IMG/VR virus record: IMGVR_UViG_3300045738_000315
Coordinates: 1 to 24,513 of that record
Length of the DNA stretch: 24,513 nucleotides
Direction: 5' to 3' (one strand)
Source: a virus
In this document: piece by piece, positions 6,144 to 14,598 of the stretch
Position numbering within the stretch: position 1 is the first letter of the stretch
Layout: each line of letters opens with the position of its first letter
Notes under the pieces: model-generated
The model's input: only the letters and a program-made list of their open reading frames with translations
What the model was told of the DNA's origin: nothing
Database searches by the model: none
Made by a program: the position numbers and the translations under genes

Positions 6144-6338
6144 CTACTTCTTGTTTATATCAGCTATTCCTTGCCCTAACACAAGAGCCATAATAGAATA
6201 TACTAATGATTGTGCAGTATCAGGATCAACTCCTAATTTATCACTTAACAGCTTTATTAAAATAGCTGCAACAGTATAAATAAACTTTTTACTTCCAAAC
6301 ATTTTTTTAATTGTTTGCGTAATAATCCACTTTTTCAT
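6144..6338 (-). CDS. Small membrane protein, holin candidate
   Basis: 64 residues with a basic amphipathic N-terminus (MKKWIITQTIKKMFGSKKF) followed by two hydrophobic stretches at ~19-32 (FIYTVAAILIKLL) and ~44-58 (SLVYSIMALVLGQGI), joined by a short polar turn. Small phage proteins with a 'GSKKF...LG...VLGQGIAD' layout are common near lysis genes and are often called holins or membrane proteins. It lies one base after the DUF5675 gene, supporting a lysis role, but the function rests on size, hydrophobicity and context. Confidence 0.55.
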   Translation of the reverse strand: MKKWIITQTIKKMFGSKKFIYTVAAILIKLLSDKLGVDPDTAQSLVYSIMALVLGQGIADINKK

Positions 6339-6339
6339 T

Positions 6340-6750
6340 TTATCGGTTTTTAATTATTAATTCAATTTTATCAAAACTTCCTAAATCGTACATCAATCTA
6401 TAAAATGCTTTTCGGCTATCTCCTACAAAGTTTAATGCTCTTGTATTGCCTAATAAAATGCAGCCCCTTGAATTCTTGGGATAATTTCCGATATGCATTA
6501 AAATAAATCCTCTATCTGCAACATCTAAAATATGTAAATGCTCATATTTATATTTGCTTTTATCTGTAAATCTTTTAACTACTTCATAAACTCCTTTAGG
6601 TATGCATGAGATTCTTTTTTTATTATCATCCCAAGGCAGCTCTAAAGTATGCCCATAAAATTCTCCATTCAGGTAAAGTTTGCCTATAACTGACTTATCC
6701 GTAAAAGTATCTCTAATCAATAATAAGCTCGCTTTCGGCTTTTCTATCAT
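6340..6750 (-). CDS. DUF5675 family protein, possible L,D-transpeptidase-like lysis enzyme
   Basis: 136 residues from the ATG at 6750, chosen because family members begin close to this point (MIEKPKASLLLIRDTF). A longer frame from ATG 6804 adds 18 basic residues that look unlike the family. Visible features are GKLYLNGEFYGHTLELPW, CIPKGVYEV, LHILDVADRGFILMHIGNY (H86) and SRGCILLG (C97). A conserved His followed by S-x-G-C is the catalytic signature of YkuD-type L,D-transpeptidases, so a peptidoglycan-active cysteine enzyme is plausible. DUF5675 has no settled function that I know of. Flanking small membrane proteins make a lysis cassette the best reading. Confidence 0.65.
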   Translation of the reverse strand: MIEKPKASLLLIRDTFTDKSVIGKLYLNGEFYGHTLELPWDDNKKRISCIPKGVYEVVKRFTDKSKYKYEHLHILDVADRGFILMHIGNYPKNSRGCILLGNTRALNFVGDSRKAFYRLMYDLGSFDKIELIIKNR

Positions 6751-6819
6751 AATGTTTTTTACTTTTATGAATCTTTTTTTTAATATCCGCCCCCATAAAC
6801 ACATCTCTACTTATGCCTT

Positions 6820-6999
6820 TTATTTTTTGCTTTTTCGCCACTCTTTTACAACCTTAACTATTCTAAATATGGTAAAGATTAAAGTTCCTAAAAGGATGGC
6901 TGTTCTTAATATCTCATCAATATTTGTTAAGCTAATTCCTATTCCTGTGGCATTTACCGCCACTAATTCTGCTGTATCTTTTATATCTGCTTGTGTCAT
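6820..6999 (-). CDS. Single-pass membrane protein, holin candidate
   Basis: 59 residues from the ATG at 6999, which overlaps the upstream TGA in the ATGA pattern typical of this genome; an ATG at 7020 would add seven residues. After a polar start (MTQADIKDTAELVAVNATG) there is one membrane segment, ~residues 29-49 (ILRTAILLGTLIFTIFRIVKVV), then a basic tail (KEWRKSKK). Short proteins with one late membrane segment and a 'KxWRxxK' tail are commonly found as phage holins. It is followed by the DUF5675 gene. Confidence 0.55.
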   Translation of the reverse strand: MTQADIKDTAELVAVNATGIGISLTNIDEILRTAILLGTLIFTIFRIVKVVKEWRKSKK

Positions 7000-7235
7000 A
7001 ATTCTATTTCTGGAGTCCATTCAGGGCCACTTACAATATTAAGTATCTCGCTATGAGTATACTGTGTTTTTCCATCTAAAAAGTTGGGAGTATCTCCCTC
7101 AAATTTCACTAAGGTTTGCGTTTCATCAACAGAATATCTTAAAGTATCTGCTGATGTTTCCATTACCTGTGAGAAATTAACTGAGCCAACTTCTGAGCTT
7201 TCTATTATTACATATTTTCTATTATGGTATGCCAT
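6996..7235 (-). CDS. Hypothetical 79-residue late protein after the tail adhesin
   Basis: Small soluble protein, beta-strand-like at the N-terminus (YHNRKYVIIESSEVGSVNFSQVM) with an acidic C-terminus (GPEWTPEIEL). I do not recognise it. Its place between the large tail protein and the holin candidate suggests a late, perhaps structural or chaperone, role. The start ATG is 12 bases after the adhesin stop codon, and the stop overlaps the next start. Confidence 0.6.
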   Translation of the reverse strand: MAYHNRKYVIIESSEVGSVNFSQVMETSADTLRYSVDETQTLVKFEGDTPNFLDGKTQYTHSEILNIVSGPEWTPEIEL

Positions 7236-7247
7236 TATTATTTCATT

Positions 7248-10200
7248 TTAACTTGGTACAACTTCCACAATATCGCCACTTGTCATATTAGTCATTGTAC
7301 CATCATTACTGCCTTCCACATCTGTTATAGTAGGGTATTCGGAAGTGCCATCTGGATCTCCCATTCTCCACCAATTAGTTAAATCGCCACTACTTACATA
7401 ATTCCCTGCATCTGTTTGTAAATCCGTTGCTACTCCACTATTATATATTGCAGTTACTTCTGCTGCTGATAGTGTAGTGGCGTTCCACCAAGCTATCTCA
7501 TCTAAATTACCTTCATAATAAAACCCAGCAGCGTTATAAGACGCAAACATTAAAGTTCTTGATGATGGGGTATAGGTTTCTGTATCATTTCTTGTTGCAA
7601 CAGAAACTCCATCAAAATATATTGTAGTAGTTGTTGCTCCTCCCATAGAACCTACTCTATCGAATGTTACTACTATATGATGCCAATTACCATCAGAAAA
7701 ATCATAGGCAGATTTAAGGAATTCAGCAGTAGCTGATCCATTATGTGTAGGCCATCTAACAAGAAAAGTAGTTGAAGTACACATAATATATTGGTACGTT
7801 GTATGCAAGAAAATTGGTACAGAAATTGTATCTGTTGTTTTCATCCAAAAAGACAAACTACCTGTGTCCCAAGTAACTGATCCAGAAGTCATGTAATCAT
7901 CCACTCCATCAAAATCTAATGAATACACATTGCTAAAAGCTGGTGTAGCTGCTCCACCATCTGAGATAGTCCAGCTATCACTACTTATTAAGTTCGCTCT
8001 GGCTGTTGCTGCTGCACCCCCACCTGTATAAATGCTATTGCCAAAATCAAGCGTTAATCCACTTTGAACACTTTGAGCATCCCAAGCAATTAATAAAGCA
8101 TCATAGTTTGCAGTTGATAGTGTTTGCCCTCTCATAAAATTAGTTCCAAAATCTGTTACATCTGCAATATCCCAACTGCTGATATTTTGGTCAAAAGCCC
8201 CTGATGGATTACCATCAAGCATATCCACCATAGTTGTTGCTGCACCTGTATTCCATCCTCCGATATTTTGATTGAAAATTACATTTAGGAAAAAGAGGTT
8301 ATCAAAATTGGTAACGCTACTAACATTCCAAGCACTAATATCTTGATTAAAAACTGAACATTGATAAAAGAATGAATCTAAATTTGTTACTCCTGCCATA
8401 TCCCAAGCTCCACCAATACCTGTTAAATCAGTACAATTATAGAAAGTCCTATTTAAATCAGTAGTATCTAATATAGTTGGTGCATCTGATGCAGTACAAG
8501 TCATGTCTATACAACCATTAAATGCCATACTTTGTGTAATATTCAAATCGCCCCATTGAGAAACTACTCTCATCTTTGCTTTATCTCCTACATCTGCAAA
8601 ACTAAATCCTCTTATTGTTCCTGACATTTTTATAGTGTAGGTGTCCTCTGCACCATAATCATGGGTTATTTCTGTTTGATTATATGTACTAATAATATCA
8701 CTACTCTCATCCCCCCAATCTACCAAAATACTAATAGTCCCATCATCAACTAATGGTAAAACAAATGTATCTGAAGCAGAGCCACTTGCAGTTGTATCTA
8801 TTGTAAAAGTAAAAGGAGTATCTGGTATTACTGTTAAATCAAGTTTAGATGTAGTCATAACCCCTCCTGCTTGTATTTTTATTATCATATCTCCATCATC
8901 TCCTGTTGCTGTTCCATCACTCATCCACATTACTGAATTTCCTTCAATTGGGAAAGCTGCATCTGTACTCCTTTCTGTAAAAGAATATTCGCTAATATTT
9001 ATTGTTCCTCTTGTTTTATGATTAAGTTGCTGATAACTATCTCTTGAATTTATTACTATTTTGCTCCCAACTTCTAATGGTTTTTCAATATCAAGTGATG
9101 TAACGCTAATAGTTGTATCTGTATTTTCTACATCTGCACTTGCTGTGAATTGTTGCCACACTCCATTTCCTGTATTTAAGACATTAAAAATATCTCCTGA
9201 TTTTATAAGTGTATTCTGCTCAAATAAATACAATGTAGTTTCTCCTTCCTCCTGATAGACAATAGGATTCATTGCATCAATTTCCAACTCGGTTACTGTA
9301 CTCCATGATGCAACTCTTGTTCTTAATGAACCCATCATTAATTGTTCCTTAAAAATAGATGATTGTTCTCCCCCTGATAATTTGGCACTTGCATTATTAT
9401 CACTCGGATTGCTTCCTCCTGTTCCTGTTGTTGTTGTTGTTGTAGAAATTCCATCATCATAAGAAACTTGCAGCCATTCGCTATCCCATTCATCCAATAA
9501 AATATTAAAAGTTCCTCTTAATAAATAATAAAACATCTCATCAACAGTATCATGTATTCTGCCAATAGGGTTAATATAAACAGGGCGGCTTCCTGTTCCA
9601 TCATTAATCATCCTATTTGTTTCACTTACAGCAGTAGATAAACTCCATTTGTAATCGGACTGCTGTTGATTAAATAAACGAGCTTCACATAATAGCATAC
9701 CAATACTTTTATTAAAAGTTCCACTTTGTCCATTTCTCCATGCCCCAGCAGCATCAGTATATCCACTATTTATGCCATCAGTCCAAATTAATGATGATGG
9801 CTCTCCCAAAGTTAAGGTATCTCCCCACCAAATATCTTTTACTTTTTGGGTTTGTGTTTCACTCCTTGCTGAATAAACTACTGTATTTATTGCCGTACCC
9901 GCTATCACAGAATTTAAAATGGTATTAAATTGAGAAACAGGATTATTATTTGCATACAAAACATCTGAATAAGTGACTCCTCCTGCCAATACAATACCAT
10001 TATACTCAGTCCCATGCCCCGAAAACACTATTGTTCCCAAAACATTCAGATAAGCCGCTAATGTAAATATCTCAAATTCCCAATCTCCCACAAATGCTGC
10101 ATCTGTTGCTATTTGTTGGCTTAAAATAGTTTGCTGACTTGTTCCAGGTGGGATAGAAAGAACCCCAACATGAGGATGCACATTGTATTGTTGAAAATAA

Positions 10201-11609
10201 TTCCATATGGTTGAACCTTGAGCAATAAAGTAATCGTACCAAACCGCATCCGCTCCCCCTGCTGCTTCATCAGGATAATCCCCCCATGTTGGAGTTAAGC
10301 CGCTCTGAATGGATAAATATTTAGCATTATCCCAATCGGTATCTCCATTAGGCCTTGCTCTTAGTGAAAAATTATACTGATAATCTATTGCATTCCCAGT
10401 ATTGTTAAACTCCAACTCAATATTTACATTAAATCCTCCAAAAGAATCGGCATCACTTATTACTCCCAATGGAGTTGATGTAATGTGATCTCTAAAAGAA
10501 TACCAAGAGCCAGAGTATGGTTGCGGAAATGTTTGGAAATAATTGTTATTTGATATGTTTTCAAGATCAACACTAACCTCCTTTAATTTAGGATAGTAAT
10601 CCCATGTACTTCCAGCTAATTTTTGAAGCCCCCCTTTAAATCCTCCTGCATTTGTTTCAATATCCTGGCTGTATAAACTAAAATGTGTATTGCCTAAATA
10701 ATCTTGACTTGATGAGAATGTTCCATTCCGCTTCCAAATTTGACTATCTATATTTTCAGGATTAGCAAAATCTCCTGTATCTGCTGTATTATATAACTCT
10801 ACTTGAGTAAAATAAAAGGTATTTTTCCAAAAAACAACTCGCATTCCCCACATCTTGCAAAAGGATTCCAATACTTTATATACACTTTTAACTTTGTAAA
10901 GTCCATCTTCCTTTAATTCATAGCCGCCCAACATCTGGCATTGGGTATAAGCTAAGGGGCTTACTGATGGATTGGCTGCTGGATGGTTTTCATACCACCA
11001 ATCAATAGCAGTTGAGAAAGTATAATCACTAACAAATCCATCAGTTGAATCTGAATCAGGAGTATTGCAATATTCCAATATAGTTTTTATCCAATAAATA
11101 AAAGTCTGATAGCCATCTGATATATAAGTATCAGCAGAGGCATAAGGGGAACTTCCTTGAACGCTGACCATATCATAACTTTTCAAAAGCCCAATCCCAT
11201 CAGTAGCACTTAATTCCACTTCATAAGGCAATGATACATCCTCTTTTGAAGATAAATCTATAAGTATATTTCCACTCCATAAAGGAGGATCAGATGTACT
11301 CCCTGTATTCCATATTACAACAGTAGCATCCCCCTCCTCATAAGTTTCCCTTAAATCTTTTATAAAGTTTTTTAAATGAACACCAAAAGCATTATTTTCA
11401 ACAACCAAAGAAATGGAGCATTTTGAAGCCATAATAGGGCTAAATTTTTCCTGCCCCTTTGTATCATATTTTATTTTTACACCTCCACCCCCTATTGTAA
11501 TTGGTATTGGTTGCCCTGAATAGTTTTTGTCAAATATTTTTAGCTTATAAAATCGCCCATTTGAGGAGAAAAATTTAGAGGTATATCTCGTTTTATGTGT
11601 TATTGGCAT
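7248..11609 (-). CDS. Large tail-tip/adhesin protein with PKD-like, DUF285 and LamG domains
   Basis: 1453 residues, starting immediately after the tape measure stop codon (TAAATG). Residues 1 to ~720 resemble tail-hub proteins of Bacteroidota siphoviruses, with a beta-rich N-terminus and repeated W/Y-rich blocks, and no enzyme motif is visible. A low-complexity linker follows (six Thr at 723-728, then Gly/Ser/Asn). At ~930-1020 there is a PKD-like domain (VDWGDESS, then HDYGAEDTYTIKMSG). At ~1030-1165 there are BspA-type DUF285 repeats, with Trp at 1069, 1094, 1119 and 1146, about 25 residues apart (pattern FNQDISAWNVSSVTNFDNLFF). At ~1226-1400 there is a LamG/concanavalin-type domain (SLDFDGVDDY, GNWHHIVVTFD, IYFDG, GNLDEIAWWN). 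The C-terminal half probably binds host surface glycans or proteins. Confidence 0.75.
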   Translation of the reverse strand: MPITHKTRYTSKFFSSNGRFYKLKIFDKNYSGQPIPITIGGGGVKIKYDTKGQEKFSPIMASKCSISLVVENNAFGVHLKNFIKDLRETYEEGDATVVIWNTGSTSDPPLWSGNILIDLSSKEDVSLPYEVELSATDGIGLLKSYDMVSVQGSSPYASADTYISDGYQTFIYWIKTILEYCNTPDSDSTDGFVSDYTFSTAIDWWYENHPAANPSVSPLAYTQCQMLGGYELKEDGLYKVKSVYKVLESFCKMWGMRVVFWKNTFYFTQVELYNTADTGDFANPENIDSQIWKRNGTFSSSQDYLGNTHFSLYSQDIETNAGGFKGGLQKLAGSTWDYYPKLKEVSVDLENISNNNYFQTFPQPYSGSWYSFRDHITSTPLGVISDADSFGGFNVNIELEFNNTGNAIDYQYNFSLRARPNGDTDWDNAKYLSIQSGLTPTWGDYPDEAAGGADAVWYDYFIAQGSTIWNYFQQYNVHPHVGVLSIPPGTSQQTILSQQIATDAAFVGDWEFEIFTLAAYLNVLGTIVFSGHGTEYNGIVLAGGVTYSDVLYANNNPVSQFNTILNSVIAGTAINTVVYSARSETQTQKVKDIWWGDTLTLGEPSSLIWTDGINSGYTDAAGAWRNGQSGTFNKSIGMLLCEARLFNQQQSDYKWSLSTAVSETNRMINDGTGSRPVYINPIGRIHDTVDEMFYYLLRGTFNILLDEWDSEWLQVSYDDGISTTTTTTGTGGSNPSDNNASAKLSGGEQSSIFKEQLMMGSLRTRVASWSTVTELEIDAMNPIVYQEEGETTLYLFEQNTLIKSGDIFNVLNTGNGVWQQFTASADVENTDTTISVTSLDIEKPLEVGSKIVINSRDSYQQLNHKTRGTINISEYSFTERSTDAAFPIEGNSVMWMSDGTATGDDGDMIIKIQAGGVMTTSKLDLTVIPDTPFTFTIDTTASGSASDTFVLPLVDDGTISILVDWGDESSDIISTYNQTEITHDYGAEDTYTIKMSGTIRGFSFADVGDKAKMRVVSQWGDLNITQSMAFNGCIDMTCTASDAPTILDTTDLNRTFYNCTDLTGIGGAWDMAGVTNLDSFFYQCSVFNQDISAWNVSSVTNFDNLFFLNVIFNQNIGGWNTGAATTMVDMLDGNPSGAFDQNISSWDIADVTDFGTNFMRGQTLSTANYDALLIAWDAQSVQSGLTLDFGNSIYTGGGAAATARANLISSDSWTISDGGAATPAFSNVYSLDFDGVDDYMTSGSVTWDTGSLSFWMKTTDTISVPIFLHTTYQYIMCTSTTFLVRWPTHNGSATAEFLKSAYDFSDGNWHHIVVTFDRVGSMGGATTTTIYFDGVSVATRNDTETYTPSSRTLMFASYNAAGFYYEGNLDEIAWWNATTLSAAEVTAIYNSGVATDLQTDAGNYVSSGDLTNWWRMGDPDGTSEYPTITDVEGSNDGTMTNMTSGDIVEVVPS

Positions 11610-14258
11610 TTATATAAATCTTTGTCTTGATATTTCGGCTTTATCCGAAACTAATACTATATTATCTCCCTGTATTCTGCCATGAACATTTACATTTGAT
11701 GTACCCATCATTCCCATAAGCCGATCCAAAGGGCTTACTACTTCTGGATTAAAAGCACTTGTTCCACTACCCTCTCCCAAAAGTCCTAATGTTGGCCCTG
11801 AAACTAATCCGCCCATTGCAAAAGGTATAGGAGTAGATGCTATTGCGGCTACTTGAGCTGCCCCAAAACCAGCAATAATTGCACTCATTGGAAGTCCTCC
11901 TGTTAAAGGTAGGGCGGCAACTGCCCCCATAACACCCTCAATAGTTGATATTATGGCATTCATAATACCCATAGCTTTCTCTCTTACTGCTTGCTTTCGC
12001 TTTATAACTTTCTCTTTTTTCTCCATTTGCTCATCTAAATCTGCTTTTTTTCCAGCAAAAGTTTCATCCAAAGTTGCTATTGCAGTTTGTTTTGCCTCAT
12101 CATTCATTATTGAATTTTCAATCCTTTCAAGTTGTGTTTCATAATCTTCATCAAGTTTCTCATTTTTCCCATCTCTTAAAATATCAAATTCAGCTTGCTC
12201 CTTTTCATTTACAGCAGAAATTAACCCACTAACTGAACTCATAATGGTTTTTACTTTATCCATTCCCTCTTGGAAATTACTAATCATTACCCCTACTGTA
12301 TATTTAGTTTGTTCTGCCATACTTTTAGTAGTATCTTCCCACTCCATTTTTATTGGCTCAAAAATCCCTTTAGTTTCTACACCTAAAGTTTCCATGCCTA
12401 AAGTAGGAATAGCTGTTGGAGTAAAATCTTCTCCTCCCCCTCCTGTTATGGTAGTTATTGGCCCCCCTCCTGTTATGGTAGTTATTGGCCCCCCTCCTGT
12501 TGGGGCTGCATCAGATTCGGGAAAAGTTTTTAGTACCTTTGATAGTTCTTCTGCTTGCTTTTTTAAATCTCCTATTCTTTTTGCTGTTCTTTCCCATCCT
12601 ACACTTCCCACTAACTGCCTTTCTATTGCCCCTGTAATTGCTCCTCCTATTCCTTGTGGCAATTGATCTTTTAATTTTTGCTGCTCATCCAATATTTTCC
12701 TTTCTATCTCAATCATTTTTTCCTTTGCAGCAATAGCTCTTGCCTCTTGGCGTAAAGTTCCAATATAATCTTTTGTTGCAGTATCTAATTTTTCTACATC
12801 TATTTTAGCGGCTGTTAATTTTCCGTAATATTCAGGAGCTAATATATTTAAAGCATTTAATGCCTTTTCTTTATCCTCTAAAGTTGAATTTTCATCTTTT
12901 AATACTTTTGTTAAATCGGTAACTTTTATTTTTTGTTCTAAAATGCTTTTTTCTGCTTTCTGGTTTGCATCTGTAACAGCTCCCATAACATCCGCAAATT
13001 TATTATATTGAGAGGTTGCTCTAAAAGCCGCTAAACCAATAGCCCCTATTGCAGCAGCCACAGCCAAATAAGGGTTGGCAAGCATTACTGCCCCAAGTTT
13101 TACAAATATTGGAATTAATGCGCTTACCCCTAATGATAATTGCCCAAATATCATTAACAGAGGGCCTATTGCTGCAACTACTAACCCCCATTTTACAATA
13201 TTCTTTTTTGTTTCATCTGATAATGATCCAAACCATTCAATTAATTTACTTACCTTTTCAATTACAGCTTCAAATACAGGAACTAAATGCCCCCCCATTT
13301 CTATTGCTATGCCCTCCATTTGAGATTTCATCCTACGCATAGCCCCTGTTACTCCAGCATCCATAATGGCTGCCATCTCTTTTGAAGCTCCAGCCGCATT
13401 TCTATTTGCTTCTGTTAATTCGTTAGTTTTTTTTGTATTTTCGGCTAATATTAATGCAGATTTAAAAGCTCTTTCTCCAAACATTTCCTGAGCTAATACA
13501 ATGCTAAAATTACTCTTAATTAGTTTTTGCATCCCCTCATCCCATGTTAATCCGCTTTTGGCTAATTTGGAATAGATTTTATTAAGATGCGTACCCATTG
13601 ATGATCCTTCCATCCCTGCATCTGCAAGCACCATTAATTTTGCACTCAATCCCTCAAAATCATCTCCAGCTAATCTTGCTGTTGCTCCTACTACGGGCAA
13701 TGCAGAGCCAAATTTCTCCATATCCATTGCAGCAGCACTACTTGCTAAAGCCATTATATCGGCAAATTTTCCACTTTCAGATGCTTCTGCATTAAAACTA
13801 TTTAAAGCAATTGCTGCTATCCTACCACTTTCAGCTAAATCAGTTGAGGTTGCTTGAGCTAATGCTAATATATTTCCTGTGGCATCTTTTATTTCCTCTG
13901 GTTTAAATCCTAATTTTGCTAATTCAAATTGTAAATCTGCAACTTGAGATGCAGAAAACATTGTAGCCGCTCCTAATGCTTTTGCGTTATCGGTTAGCAT
14001 TTTAAATTGCTCCCCTGTTGCTCCACTAACTGCCTTAACTTTAAGCATTGATTGCTCAAAGTCTGCAAATGTTTTAAGGGCTATTGCCCCAAGTCCAATG
14101 ATAGGTAGTGTTAAATTTCTTGAAAGATTAGCCCCTGTTCGCTTCATTGATGAGCCAAACTTCTTAATGCTCCTTTGGGCTTTTTTCATTGCCCTCTCAA
14201 AACCTCTTAAATCAGCTCCAAATACAATGTTGAGGAGTCCTATGCTTTTACTTGCCAT
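11610..14258 (-). CDS. Tail tape measure protein (TP901 core type)
   Basis: 882 residues. The N-terminal third has the TP901-type tape measure core (FADFEQSMLKVKAVSGATGEQFKMLTDNAKALGAATMFSASQVADLQFELAKLGF). Hydrophobic segments lie at ~354-413 and ~757-826; an acidic and basic coiled coil at ~650-755 joins them. A Gly-rich linker at ~589-610 is made of tandem GGGPITTIT units. By the usual rule of about 0.15 nm per residue the tail would be about 130 nm long. The start ATG overlaps the end of the frameshift-extension frame by 11 bases, as is usual for tape measure genes after the G/T chaperone pair. Confidence 0.9.
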   Translation of the reverse strand: MASKSIGLLNIVFGADLRGFERAMKKAQRSIKKFGSSMKRTGANLSRNLTLPIIGLGAIALKTFADFEQSMLKVKAVSGATGEQFKMLTDNAKALGAATMFSASQVADLQFELAKLGFKPEEIKDATGNILALAQATSTDLAESGRIAAIALNSFNAEASESGKFADIMALASSAAAMDMEKFGSALPVVGATARLAGDDFEGLSAKLMVLADAGMEGSSMGTHLNKIYSKLAKSGLTWDEGMQKLIKSNFSIVLAQEMFGERAFKSALILAENTKKTNELTEANRNAAGASKEMAAIMDAGVTGAMRRMKSQMEGIAIEMGGHLVPVFEAVIEKVSKLIEWFGSLSDETKKNIVKWGLVVAAIGPLLMIFGQLSLGVSALIPIFVKLGAVMLANPYLAVAAAIGAIGLAAFRATSQYNKFADVMGAVTDANQKAEKSILEQKIKVTDLTKVLKDENSTLEDKEKALNALNILAPEYYGKLTAAKIDVEKLDTATKDYIGTLRQEARAIAAKEKMIEIERKILDEQQKLKDQLPQGIGGAITGAIERQLVGSVGWERTAKRIGDLKKQAEELSKVLKTFPESDAAPTGGGPITTITGGGPITTITGGGGEDFTPTAIPTLGMETLGVETKGIFEPIKMEWEDTTKSMAEQTKYTVGVMISNFQEGMDKVKTIMSSVSGLISAVNEKEQAEFDILRDGKNEKLDEDYETQLERIENSIMNDEAKQTAIATLDETFAGKKADLDEQMEKKEKVIKRKQAVREKAMGIMNAIISTIEGVMGAVAALPLTGGLPMSAIIAGFGAAQVAAIASTPIPFAMGGLVSGPTLGLLGEGSGTSAFNPEVVSPLDRLMGMMGTSNVNVHGRIQGDNIVLVSDKAEISRQRFI
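12441..12505. repeat. 27-bp tandem repeat within the tape measure gene
   Basis: Two perfect 27-base units, 12441-12467 and 12468-12494, are followed by the first seven bases of a third at 12495-12501. In frame they encode two copies of GGGPITTIT followed by Gly-rich sequence. Copy-number change would alter the linker by nine residues without breaking the frame. Confidence 0.9.
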
Positions 14259-14529
14259 GATCTTCTAATTTTTTAATGTATTCCGCTCTCTTTTTTAGTT
14301 TATCGTAATCCACTTTTGCATCCTTACTCTCCCATCCAAATCTAATTAACTCCTTTAGCTTTATCTGTTTGCCTCTTGGCAGTTGAATATTTAATAAATA
14401 ACAGGTTTGCCATCTTACTCTCTCCCAATCGCTCCTATCTCTTAGCTGCTCTAATTCAAAAAACCCATCCAACTTATTAAAAAAGTGCCTCGGTATCATA
14501 TCATAAAACTCCTCAACACCCATCCCCAT
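14248..14529 (-). CDS. Tail assembly chaperone T domain, made by -1 frameshift from the upstream gene
   Basis: The frame downstream of the first ATG (14529) encodes 93 residues, but the frame is open upstream and reads continuously from the slip site at 14598-14592. Through frameshifting, codons from 14592 onward add 21 residues (ending LTWDKLETIAFGQ) to this segment. That upstream stretch continues the domain smoothly (FGQMGMGVEEFYDMIPRHFF), so 14529 is probably not the main start. The joined product would be 104+21+93 = 218 residues. The T part has a Trp-rich start, then MGVEEFYDMIPRHFFNKLDGF and a basic helical tail. This type of extension links the chaperone to the tape measure during tail assembly. 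Confidence 0.75.
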   Translation of the reverse strand: MGMGVEEFYDMIPRHFFNKLDGFFELEQLRDRSDWERVRWQTCYLLNIQLPRGKQIKLKELIRFGWESKDAKVDYDKLKKRAEYIKKLEDHGK

Positions 14530-14558
14530 CTGCCCAAAGGCAATGGTTTCAAGTTTAT

Positions 14559-14598
14559 CCCAAGTTAGCTTTTTACTCGCTTGGGCTTTTGCTTTTTT
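14559..14598 (-). promoter_or_regulatory. Programmed -1 ribosomal frameshift signal
   Basis: The heptamer A AAA AAG occupies 14598-14592 on the minus strand, in the zero frame of the chaperone gene (codons AAA 14597-14595 and AAG 14594-14592). Six bases downstream, CCCAAG (14585-14580) can pair with CTTGGG (14564-14559) around a 15-base loop that contains the zero-frame stop codon. Slippery site, spacer and hairpin together are the standard layout for -1 frameshifting in tail chaperone genes. Confidence 0.78.

Noticed and set aside
6751-6804. Longer N-terminus for the DUF5675 protein from ATG 6804
   Set aside because: The added 18 residues are basic and unlike the family, whose members begin near MIEKPKAS; ATG 6750 has a better A-rich leader.
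6680-7042. 120-codon plus-strand open frame with hydrophobic sequence
   Set aside because: It lies across three minus-strand genes; AT-rich coding sequence read backwards commonly yields Phe/Leu/Ile-rich frames that look membrane-like.
7248-8000. Target region of a diversity-generating retroelement in the LamG-like end of the adhesin
   Set aside because: No reverse transcriptase, template repeat or accessory gene is visible, and no near-repeat of this end was found in the window.
12244-12666. 140-codon plus-strand open frame opposite the tape measure gene
   Set aside because: It is a shadow of the minus-strand tape measure frame; its Pro/Val-rich translation comes from the Gly/Thr repeat read backwards, and no plus-strand promoter or neighbouring plus-strand gene exists.
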